Assembly (NCBI GenBank): GCA_947034885.2 | Contig: OX344750.2 | Span: 40,100,821-40,164,820, forward strand | DNA: 64,000 nt | Origin: Thuidium tamariscinum | Taxonomy: Eukaryota; Streptophyta; Bryopsida; Hypnales; Thuidiaceae | Direction: 5' to 3' | Shown: positions 22,736 to 33,161 of the stretch, in pieces | Layout of the letters: every line of letters begins with the position of its first letter | How positions within the stretch are numbered: the stretch's first letter is position 1 | Position numbers and translations under genes: made by a program | Notes under the pieces: generated by a model | Databases searched by the model: none | What the model was told of the DNA's origin: nothing | The model's input: the letters and a program-made list of their open reading frames with translations, nothing else

Positions 22736-25320
22736 GTGGATCTGTGCCCAAATTGTTGGATCAACATCCAGGACGCCATCACATCCAATGCCAGGACGAT
22801 CAGCGACAGGCGTGTCTGAGTGATCTGAATGTCTGACAAGTGGCAGGGGTCCTATACTTCGGAAGCGATGCCTAGATCATCATGCCTGGCTTTGCCTTGC
22901 GTTGGAAGTCATGGAAGTCATCAATCAATCGTGCCTTCAATTCTGGCCCTAAAGACCTGCACACATCCAATTCAACCTGCTCATCGGTACCAAGCGGTCT
23001 CTCCTTAACTTTGCCTTAAGGCTACACGTACAGAACTTTCAATCAATCGACGACGACAGGGACGCCCATTTTGTTCCCCTTACACACTCAGGGCCGGGAT
23101 TGGAAAGCATGCAATCACTGACGAAAAGAGGGATGATCACCTAGCTCATATAAACAGAAATGTAGCAAAGCCTTAGAGAAAGACGAATTCCTTCATGTTA
23201 AAGCAGTTCCAACTTGTTCAGTCTCTGCTGCATGTGCTTCTCGATGTGCGGACCGGGGTGCCGACTTGTGATCACAAGCCCCGCTAGCTGCTCATGTCGT
23301 GAGTGTCACACTGCGATCTGAGACTAGCTTCAACTGAGCTCTCATGTAAGCTAGGCAAGGCAGGCATGGCAGGAGGCTAAGGAGTTCCATGCGCCGTCTA
23401 TCGATTGCAGGTGCTGATCGATCGAGTTCTTGATCTCTCTCTTATCATGACGACTATAGTTACGAGGACGAGGGCCCAGTAGATGCCTGAGAATGGCCGG
23501 AGAGTTGTTTTGAAACATTTGCATGGAAACATTTGTACTCGTTTTGTTTTGTTTTGGAAAGAATCCTTTTTGCTAGGAGTGGTACATGTGCAGGTCAATG
23601 AGTGTCGTTCAAATGGTGTAAACTAGGTTGTAAGTCTGAGTGATCGAGCTAGTTTTGCCAAATGGTATGTGCGTCGCCCTGGCTGTTTCAGCACCTTTGT
23701 TACTTGATTTTATGTCAGGTTTCTTGACTTTGCAGCTTCTCGAAGGTCAGAATAGAATTCTAGTTTTCTGAGCTTCATTTGTGTTACCAAGAAATAGACT
23801 TGGGCTCATAGTGGGTTGTGGACAAGGTTGTGACAATTGACAAAAGAATGAGTTTTTTCAATTTATGTCTCCTTGTTTCAGCAGTCACTTGGTTTTCATG
23901 TTCATTTTTCAATTTTGCAGTATGTCACTCAACAGAATAAATCACTTGTAGAGTTTACATAGAAATGCACGTAGTGCCGTACTGCCGTTTCATCTGGCAT
24001 TCTTGTCTGGCATTCATCCCTCCCCTCCAGTCGTGATATCACATTTGAGTCTCTAAATTTGTACAAAGTGTGGTGTAGGCAATTTCAGTGACGGTTCATT
24101 GTGGGTGCGTTCTTTCATCACTGCTATTGATGTATGTCTAGCTCTCTATTTGGAGGATTAATTAGTCGATTGATTTTCATGTTGATGTCCTGGATTATTT
24201 TGCATGCAGGGTTGCACTTTGTTTGTTTGCATGTATTAGTACAGTTGTAAGTTTTCAATTGATAGCTTTACTTACGTTATTTCAAATGCGTTCATAAGAA
24301 CATATTACAAGACACTCAGTGACTCAGTTGGTGATGTGTGTTTTTTTTCTATCTTGCAGCTCCGAAGGAGATGAAAACCAAGTCAGTTGCTTAATTTATG
24401 ACACTCGATCAGCTAGTTAGTTTTGATCACGATGGCATCAGTGACCTATGCAGAGAACAATAGTGTCAAAAACATTGAAACACAAATCTCAAATATGATT
24501 CCGCGACTCAAGATGAGAAACGTTATGTTTCTCCCTCATGGACACGGGAATGCTTTTTCCTTGTGTACATGGAAAATAGCCACAGCCATGACCCAGCTTC
24601 GCCTTCGCTCTGGTAGTCTGGTATGTTTGCATCAACTAATTGAGCATTTATTTTCACTCGCTTGTCTGAAATTGCTTAATGTTTTTATTCAATGATGCTT
24701 GTATGCTCCAGCTCCACTTGATTGTACCTTGTGACCGAAGATATTAACAAATGCTGCACTGTAGGGACGGACAGGTATTTTTGCCTAAGAATGTTTTACA
24801 TAATCTTCATGAATTTTTTTGTTAAATGTTGAAAACCTATTATATAGTTTTTTCTTTTTAATCTTGCAATGCTTCACTAACTTTACAATGCTCTTGCAAT
24901 TGCAATGTTCCTACCTTCCAAAGTAACAAAGCTGGTAGCATGTTGATTTGTGCAGGAAACTTCTCCAAGCACTTTCACGGCATGCTGATCATGACCTAGG
25001 AGGATCGAGCGGGACCATTGTGATGGTGGAGGTTGCGAGATCTTCTATCAAGCAAAAAAGCAAGAGGTGGACGTTCCTTGAAAGTTCGAATGGAAATATT
25101 TCTTCGTCGAATTTTCTGATGAGGTGGTTCCAGATTGCTCCTTGGTAGATGTGAAGGGATTCAATTAAGCTCCTCCAGCGACTCACAACCTGACTTGATC
25201 TACATTAGACCGGATTTAACAGCCTGACTTGATCTATATTAGACTGATAACTGAAAGCCAACTCTTTCAAACACTAAAGTTCTTGAATTGTACTCAAGTA
25301 CATTAATCTGTACAGCACAC

Positions 25321-27085
25321 TCATGCTGGAATTTCAATTTCAATATATATGAGACTGAGGCGTTATTTATTGTGATGCCGCTTGCATTTTCAGTTTTTAC
25401 GTGTGTCTGGTGCTGGTAGTCCTCTTATCCAGTTGCAACCAGACAGTGCTTCAGTTTTCCCTTTCACAATTGCCATGCTTCCATGTGCTCCGCTGTTTAC
25501 AGTATCGTCTTCCTCTTTGTTGTCCAGTAAGTCCTTTGTACTGTACTTTACAGTTCAGTGGCGCTTTGATTTTCCACTGCAAGTCAGTTGTCTTGCATGC
25601 CTTAATTTGTTTGTTGCCCTAGCTTGAACCCCTGATCCCACATGTAGCCAGGTTCTTCTTCATTCAATATATCAGTGTCCAAGTACGTAAGGTGAAGTTT
25701 CAAACTTCGATCTTGGAATGGGAATGATAGATCAATGCGTACGTTCTTAAACGAAGGCTTTTGGAATTCCGAATGGGGTTGCACACCATGCACATGGAAG
25801 TTAAGGCTCGGGGTGGAGAATGATAAAAGCGTTTTACTCCTATCACTAGCTCTGTCGATCAGTGCTTGTTGCACCGAACTAAGCCGTTGCACTACTCGAA
25901 GCTAGCGCTGGCTGAAATTAATTAGTACTTAGTGCAATACTCTAAAAGTAGGACATCCGAATAATCATGGTGATTAATATCGTGTTAGGATCAAATGTAC
26001 CACGGATTATAATCACCATGCGCAGCTCGGGGGCTTAAAATCTCGATCTCTGATGGAGTGCTGGTTGATGAATTTGGCGTTTAGCTAGTACTCACAATTT
26101 ATACAGTTCTTGAATAGTCGTGATTTCGTTCACCATATTCAATTCCTCAAGCTCAGAATCCCACCGAGCTAGCGAATCGAGGTTCCTCAACCCTAATCAA
26201 TCGGAAAGTAAACGAAAACTACAGTTTAATTTATGGTAAACTAATGACATATTCTTCTGACACAGGAAACTCAGATCACGTTCCCGGTGTTGATTCCCGG
26301 TGAGTCTCACGTTTCCCACTGAACTTTAAAATTTGACACCTGTAAAAACTTTACTAATTACAGTAATTTTGGACACGTGTTGCAACTACACATACACAGG
26401 GAAAAATGAGACTCACCGGGAATCAACACCGGGAACGTGATATGAGTTTCCTGTGTGATCAAGGCAACAGAAAAATGCGAATTAACTTGAATTCCAGGAG
26501 CCAAATTAAACGCTCATGCTCAGAATGGAAACTTCATTGGGTGAGGATTGCAGCTCCACATCGAATTTCATTGAGTTAAGCATCGAGAATCGAGAATCGT
26601 GCTTCAGTCCCTGAGACCCAGTATATCTCAATTAGTCAGCGATGTGAATTTGGAGCTAGCTTCACGTATACTTGGAGTGAAGGTCTGCATGCCACTTTGA
26701 TTTAATTTACAATTCCTCCGTGTGGATTGGTTCTCGAAATCGGCCAGGAAGTTGGGTTTGCGGGAGCTTGTTCAACTAGCTGAAGAGTGATAGTACTTGC
26801 ATTTGCATGCTCGATCTAGAGATTGCTATCTACACTTCAAGCGAAGAAACGTTGCAAATAAAAAACGAGCTTAATGATCCTTGAATGTTGCTGTGTGCAC
26901 CAGAATGCTTACAATTGATTTGAGAATTCGACAATGCCAACGATCCTTCGCAGAGACAAATTCTCCTACAAACTTTACTCTACAATTCCCCTGACTGCTT
27001 TGAGTGCGTATAGAACAGGAACCCCTATAGAAGATGAAAGCATACTAAGAAAACAGGCTACCTACTAAAGATTACAAGATGCAAA
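25321..27085. repeat. Flank of element A, with a second segment shared with the element B side
   Basis: About 26040-26530 matches 45180-45480 in direct orientation, for example tcgaggttcctcaaccc against ttgaggttcctcaacccc. This is unexpected because elements A and B are otherwise inverted to each other. The remainder (25.4-26.0 and 26.5-27.1 kb) shows no recognisable gene. Confidence 0.6.
26261..26455. mobile_element. CACAGG-ended MITE, copy a (TSD TGA)
   Basis: Inverted ends start CACAGGAAACTCA and finish TGAGTTTCCTGTG. About 50 bp of inverted subterminal sequence includes ttcccggtgttgattcccgg and its complement. The flank TGA is duplicated (26258-26260, 26456-26458). The paralogous segment at about 45390 has the empty site (ttcttctgatcagggc). 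Confidence 0.9.
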
Positions 27086-27600
27086 TGTAAGAAACAGTTG
27101 TCGTATTGTTTGTCCCCTTGTCCTTGAATAAGTGGATTAAAGCTTATAAATTTTTTGTGTCATATGTTAGTTTCATGTGAAATTTGAAACAAATAAACAT
27201 GTAGTGGTTTCAGACATTGAATAATTTTTTGTATCTTAAATTAAAATTCACCTTATTATGTTTAAAGAGTCACCAACAATTGGATGTCGACATTGGCCAT
27301 TTTGGAGCTTGGTTACTAGATTAATGCTATTTTTTACCCAAAAATGCAAAATTGCAAATGATTCAGAGCTCAAAATTGAGATACAAGAACTTCTTCTAAA
27401 ATTTTACAAGCCTACAAAGAGTATTTTGTTAAATAGTAAACTTCCCACCTTCCACATGTGTTTCAAGTGTACTAGCTACCTTTGTGCAAGTGTATAGAAT
27501 ACAATGATATTTTTTTCAAAGATGAGAATCAAGTTGACAAGGTGGTGAGGTGCATCTTCAAATTATTAAAAAAAGGTCTTTTTTCAGTTTTATATTTTTT
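27086..27600. repeat. Partial copy of the GGGTGATTGC-ended element family
   Basis: Starting near gtaagaaacagttgtcgtat, the order of landmarks (tgtccccttgtccttg, ttggatgtcgacattggcc, acccaaaaatgc) follows the first about 400 bp of the element at 27685. No right end is seen. An open frame at 27258-27497 is incidental. Confidence 0.65.
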
Positions 27601-27684
27601 TGACTATTTTTGACTATTTTCTAAAAATCAAACATCAAAGTGTTCATTTTTTTAGTATTTTTCATTGATCATGATTTTTTTTAG

Positions 27685-29095
27685 GGGTGATTGCAAGAAA
27701 CACTTGTCCTTTGTTTTGTCCCCTTGACCTTTAGGAAGTAGTTTTTTGCTTATAACTTTTGCATCTTTTGTTCATTTGACTTGAAACTTGAAATGAAGGT
27801 GCCTAAAAAAGTTTTACATTTTATGTAATTTTTTCAAATTTTCAAAATTAGTTTACTATTTTAAACTTCACCCAATTGGATGTCTACTTTGGCCATTTTG
27901 GGGGGTTTTAGTCCTATTTTTGACCCAAAAATGAAAATTTTGAGCTGAAGAGTGGTATGCAAGGACCTCACCTAAAGTTACACAAGACCAAGAAGAGATT
28001 TTTTGGAAATACTGTACTGTTCAACCTCCACATGTCGTCAAAGTGGTTGACTTTGTGCAAGTGTAGATTATAGAATTAATTTTTTCCAAAGATGAAATTT
28101 GTTGGAAAAGAAAGAACTTTACTTGGAGAAAAAATATATTTTTCATTTGAATTTTTTGAATTTTTTGACCAAATTAGTGAAAAAAAAGAGCTATTTTCAT
28201 TGTATTTTCTATTGTCTATAACATTTAGAGAAAAAAATTCTTAGGTCTGAATTTCAAGAGACATAATATTCTCATTTCTCTTCAAATTTTCTATATTTTT
28301 TTCAGCTTAAAATTTTTTTATCCCCAAAGTCATAGGACTCACATGACTCACTAATTTTGAGCCATTTTGAGACAAAACCAATAAGTGTTTCTTGCAACGA
28401 TCCATTTGTTGTGTTTGGCTGATCTTTTGGGGAGTACTTTAAAATTAAAATATTTTATTTTATTTTATAAAAATATATAAATAATGTATACACCTCTAAG
28501 ACAAAGGTTTTCATTGAAGGAAATGGATAGAAAAATTCTCTAAGTAGGAAAACTTGAAAAGTACCAAACCACAAGAAAATACATATCTTCATGTTTTAAT
28601 TAGGGAAAAATAGTAAAAATAAGTATTTTCAAAAATAATAAATGTCCATTTGCAACAACTTTATGGAGATGGTCATTCACCAAAAAAAACACTAAAATAA
28701 TATTATATATATTTCAAAATACAAGGAGAAAGGAGTTCACTTTGTAGACCTCTACACCACACAAATTAACTATTTCTAAAATCCTTCCTTGGAGAGCTAG
28801 AATTCTACTAGAAGACCGTCTCATCCAAATTTCATCTTAAAATCATTAAAAGAAAGGTACTCCACAATACTAAAAAAACACTAAACTACAAAATGTGACA
28901 TCCAATTGGGGTCTATTTTTAGATAGTGAATTATTTTTGAAAATTATAAAAAAATTAGGGAAGGTTTATGATAGTTATGAGTACCTTGTCTACAAATCTT
29001 GAATCAATTGGAGCCAAAATACCAAAGTTATGGCCAAAAAATAGATCAACATGCAATATGTGACAAAATAGGACAAGTGATTCTTGCAATCACCC
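27685..29095. mobile_element. 1.4 kb element with GGGTGATTGCAAGAA ends (TSD TTAG)
   Basis: Left end GGGTGATTGCAAGAAACACT and right end finishing TTCTTGCAATCACCC are inverted. TTAG flanks both sides (27681-27684, 29096-29099). No protein is encoded. Related copies: 18360-18586, 27086-27600, about 41333-42248 and 59581-60090. Superfamily is not assigned. Confidence 0.8.
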
Positions 29096-29584
29096 TTAGT
29101 ACAACTTTTAGAGATGAATTATTTTCGATTTGAATTTTGTCACACATACTATTTTCAATGTTTTATAAATTTTCATATTTTATATTTCAAATTGTCCATA
29201 TCATTTTAAAAACAATTTATCCTACAAATCACAAAGTTCTAGTACTTAAGCCATTTTGAGCCAAAAACAACAAGTGTTTTGTACAACAATCTAATGACAA
29301 AGATATTAATAGCCTTTTTAAGAAAAAAATTTAGTTTTTGGCTTTTCGAAAAAATGCCAAGATGGCAATCACTTAAAATTTGATGAAACATTGTATATTT
29401 GTATTTCTACATCCATCCATCTTTTTGACCACAAAATACTTTTCAGTCATATTCATACACTTTTTCATCCAAATTTGGCAATTTCAACTATATTTGAATA
29501 GCAATGAAAAAAATTTGGTGAAAAAAGATTACTTTAATTTACTTAATGAAAAATATACATTTAATTTGCAATGGTGACAAAAAA

Positions 29585-29960
29585 GGAGGGCTAGATTCTA
29601 ATATCATTTGCGTATATAATGATAGGGTGGAGTTGGCTTTTGAAGTCCTACTACTCGAAGAAAAAACCAACTCACATAACATATAGTAGCAACACTACAA
29701 CCTACCTTTGGTTTGATGAAATGATGTAGAATATTACACACCAAAATCAATAACTTCTAATATATGTCACACATGTCGAAATTGTCAGATGAGGAAATTT
29801 ACTTAGTTAGCTAGTACTAGGGTTGTAACAGAAAACTTCAATAGAATTAACAGCAAAACAAATCTTTTTTATTACACTTTAGTTCCCCATCTGGATGTTT
29901 TGGGTGGATGTGGCCTTCAGAGAAGGAAAGGCAGCCTCTCTAAAAGGTACTGAATGTTAT
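29585..29960. repeat. Dispersed repeat with a degenerate MAPDA-gene fragment at its edge
   Basis: About 29690-29960 is the inverse copy of the repeat at 14.96-15.53 kb. Directly to its left, about 29590-29680 resembles 51745-51835, the tenth MAPDA exon and its acceptor. Shared words include gttggctttt(g)gaagtc and ctactcgaag, in the same strand orientation. Confidence 0.55.
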
Positions 29961-31989
29961 GCAGGCTTGTGGTTTTCTCAAGGAAAAACATCAAAAGCTA
30001 AGTAGTAATTGAAGAATACCGTATATTGTATATGTACTGAAAATATGATCAATACCAGCATATATACGATCAGCATTTGCACAGTTCCACTTTTTCTAAG
30101 TATATCCAATTTGGGACATGAATTGTTGCCCCTGCTCTAAGCAATTTAGTGTAGTGAATATATAGTTATTCAATATTGTGTCCAAATAATTATATAATTG
30201 GTCATTTCTTATAAGTTCTTTATTGAATTGTTGTGATCCACCATTTAATCAAGATCAACCTTTTTTTATTTGTACCATGGATGTGAGAAGCAATGGTTCT
30301 CAAAATGTAATAATGTATAGAAACCCAAATTTGATTGGAAATGACTTTAGTGGATATTTGGTTGATCTTTGAATAATTGTGATACATGTCAAGATGCAAA
30401 TTGATTAGGTTAAACAGGAAAAATGTGAAATTTTAGGGTGTAATTTATAATCTATTGTGATTGTAATGGCAGTTACTGCCACTTTTTAGCTCATTGTCAT
30501 TGTCATTGTCATTGTGACAAACTGTGTGACAATGAGCTGAAAAACTAAAAAAATTTAAAAATTTAAAAACTGATGCACATACACACAACCCCAATCTGAT
30601 TTAAACATTAAATTTTAAAATTTTTTAACCCCCCTCCCCACCCAATCTGATATAAGTATTAAATTTTAAATTTTAAATTGTTTAAACTTGTAAATTAATC
30701 CCCCCTTCCCTCACCCTCTTATAATTCTGAGAGGGTGGGTTGGGAGACAAAGAATATGGGATAAATGACATTCAATATCAATACCTGTATTCTGTACCAT
30801 ATGTTGTACCCGTATCATGTATCGTATGTTGTACCGTATTGATATCCGATGGTTGTTGATTTTTCTTGGAGGGGGGGTGGGATTTTTAAAAATTCAAATC
30901 CAATGGCTACTAATTTTTCTGGTAAGGGAGGGGGTAGAAAAATTAATAAAAAATTGTGACAGCCACTTTTCGTCACATTGTGTAGTAAAGTTTTGGTGAT
31001 CGTAGGGCTCACAAATAATGGGCTGGATTAAATATAGATCATGTAAATAATCTTTTTCTTCAAATTAAATTGAGCTCATTTGGAATGTACTATAATTTTA
31101 TTTTTCACAAACATGTGATGCTACTGAAAGAATACAGTTTTTAGGAGTAGAGAAAACTTTGGTATCTCACAAGTGAACAAAAATTCTTGTGCACCAATCC
31201 AAAATTTTGTGAAGTATAATTATAGATTTGGGGGTATTCAAAAAATATCATTCTACAACACTAAAAAAATGTATGATGCTTTTTAACTTTAGAGATTAAG
31301 AAAGGAACATTATGTAAATGGTTTGATACTTTTGTCATACCATTTGTATGATTTGCCAAAATCTCTATAATTCTTGTCATTTAGTTTACTTTTAAATTCA
31401 TTTATTTATTTTTAGCCATCAAAAATGTGAATTAAGTTATTTTCACATCTATTAAATTTTTTCTTGATGCTCTTCCAATGATTGTAATAATTCCACATCT
31501 ATCATATTAAGCTAATCTTTATTTGCTATGAGTTTTTGTAGTGCATGTAGTGTATGCCCCATTTAAAATAACAACACCTATATATGCAACATTTTTTTGT
31601 AATTAGTCCCATTGCCTCAAATGTCAAATGACCAAAAACATTTGATGAGATTAATTATTAGAAAACTCAAGATAAATGCAACCCATTTAAGTGTTTTATT
31701 CTTTGATTTTCTTGGTGCTCTAATAATATATATTGTCAAAGTTGGAAAAATAGGGTAGCCTAAATTCATAACACTAAATTCACCTTGAATAAACTTCCTC
31801 AAATGGTTGCAACTCTCATTTGCTTCTTCAAAAAACTTTTCACTTCTCATTGTGCACTATTGAAATTTGTCATAGTTTTGAATCATGTACATGTTCATTC
31901 AAGACAATTTTTCAACTGTTGGAGAACAAAAAATGTTGCTATAGGGTTAAGGTATAAATATCCATAATTAGCATTTAATTTTCCATTCC
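29961..31989. other. AT-rich intergenic DNA with low-complexity stretches
   Basis: 30499-30519 contains tcattg repeated about four times. 30540-30720 has alternating aaatttaaa and pyrimidine-rich tracts. 30780-30960 carries purine-rich gggaggggg tracts and palindromic gtaccgtat-like words. No gene is recognised. Confidence 0.45.
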
Positions 31990-32710
31990 TATATCCTACA
32001 CTACACCTAATTGTGTCCCTAGACTTTGGTTATTGAGTGTCATCCAAATGTTTATTTTTGATTGGCTAACACATGTAAAGGACACATTCTTAACTCTAGT
32101 TTGATGACTAGTGTTTTTTGTAGAGTTCAAATTCAAATACACCTAAGGGATCATAGTTTTAGTGGTCTAGAAAGTTGGCACTTTAAAAAGTCATAGAAAT
32201 TACATACAACATCCTAAAAATATTTTTATTTTTATTTTTAATATACATGCTTTTCATTTACTAATACTACAAAAATAATATTTTTAGGAAAGGTGCCTCC
32301 AACTATGCTGAACTACTTATTTTGACGGTTTTAGGTCCTTCTACCTTAGGTTGCTTACCCAGCATTGCACTCCGGAGGTAAGGTAGCTTACTTGGTAAGG
32401 TAGGAGGTCCTAAAATGGAGCAGGTTCTAAAACCAATCAGGCTTTAGAGGTACATTTTGCACTTTCCAATGTACAAGTGGTGTGCATTTGAGGAGGTGGG
32501 CGGTTTTAGAGCCCACAAAAATGCACTTTTCTGCAACTTCAGAAATTCATAACTAATTCTACAAAGCTTCCAAAAATATGAAACAACTTGGGTTAGATGC
32601 CAATTTCTCTTGCCTTTCAAGGAAAATTTACTGAAAAATATTTAAAGAAGTTCTACCTCCCCAAAAGTCAGCTTCAGCTCTTAGATGAGCGGTTTATGAA
32701 CCTCCTACCT
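31990..32710. mobile_element. Decayed fold-back family fragment and AGGGAGGAGG-type MITE copy
   Basis: About 31990-32345 matches the 5755-6443 family (for example catagaaattacatacaa and gacggttttagg). 32398-32710 is a divergent member of the TA-targeting MITE. Its ends are AGGTAGGAGGTCC and GAACCTCCTACCT with TA on both sides, 313 bp, sharing interior words such as tcagaaattcataactaatt with 43558-43883. Confidence 0.75.
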
Positions 32711-33161
32711 TAGTTGGTGCCACAAATGTGTCATAAGGTGCTGTGAAAGCCCCAATCGTTTGCTCTGGTTGGACTTCTGATGCGAGTAGTAAACGGATGA
32801 AACTCAGGGAATCGACGAATGAAATCTTCATGTCGTGGGAACGAAAGAAATTGAACAAGGCGCTGGCTGAGAAAGGTAAGTCGCGAGTGTGCATCGCTTG
32901 TCCGATCTTTCGAACACCGATTCAAGCTCCTCGGAGGAGCTCCCTCGCGCGGCGATCGGGTTGCGAGATGCACTGGAAGTTCGAGATCTTACACACGGAA
33001 TTCGATTTGGTGGATTCGCCACGAATCGCGAGCTTGGCCTTTCTTTCTCGCTGTTTCTCTGAGAGAAGTATGGGCAGGGTTTTTGTTGGAGAGTCTGTGT
33101 AAGAATTTCTGCTTTTGTATTGTCTTAAATCTGCCAGAGATTTGAAATCTCCTCAGGCACA
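32711..33161 (+). promoter_or_regulatory. Promoter and 5' leader of alpha-COP, probable leader intron
   Basis: GC content rises sharply here. A good donor (AAAG|GTAAGT, intron from 32876) and an acceptor CCTCAG at 33151-33156, just before the coding ATG, define a likely 281 bp leader intron. If spliced, an upstream ATG at 32743 would be in frame with the alpha-COP start (see findings). The exact transcription start cannot be read. Confidence 0.55.

Larger units (their letters stand above)
19690..25320. mobile_element. Giant fold-back (inverted-repeat) element A
   Basis: Segment 21830-22400 recurs in inverse orientation at 22740-23400, and outward portions keep pairing: about 19690-20080 with 24640-24920, and 20990-21180 with 23640-23760. 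Both arms flank a unique spacer at about 22405-22735. Arms total roughly 2.5-2.9 kb. A second copy with the same spacer in the opposite orientation is element B (about 45770-51090). The right arm extends about 400 bp further (to about 25320) than the left. Four smaller elements have inserted. No transposase is encoded. Recurrent short open frames in the arms could be remnants of captured gene pieces. Class is uncertain: a Foldback-like element or a long-TIR non-autonomous MULE. Confidence 0.78.
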
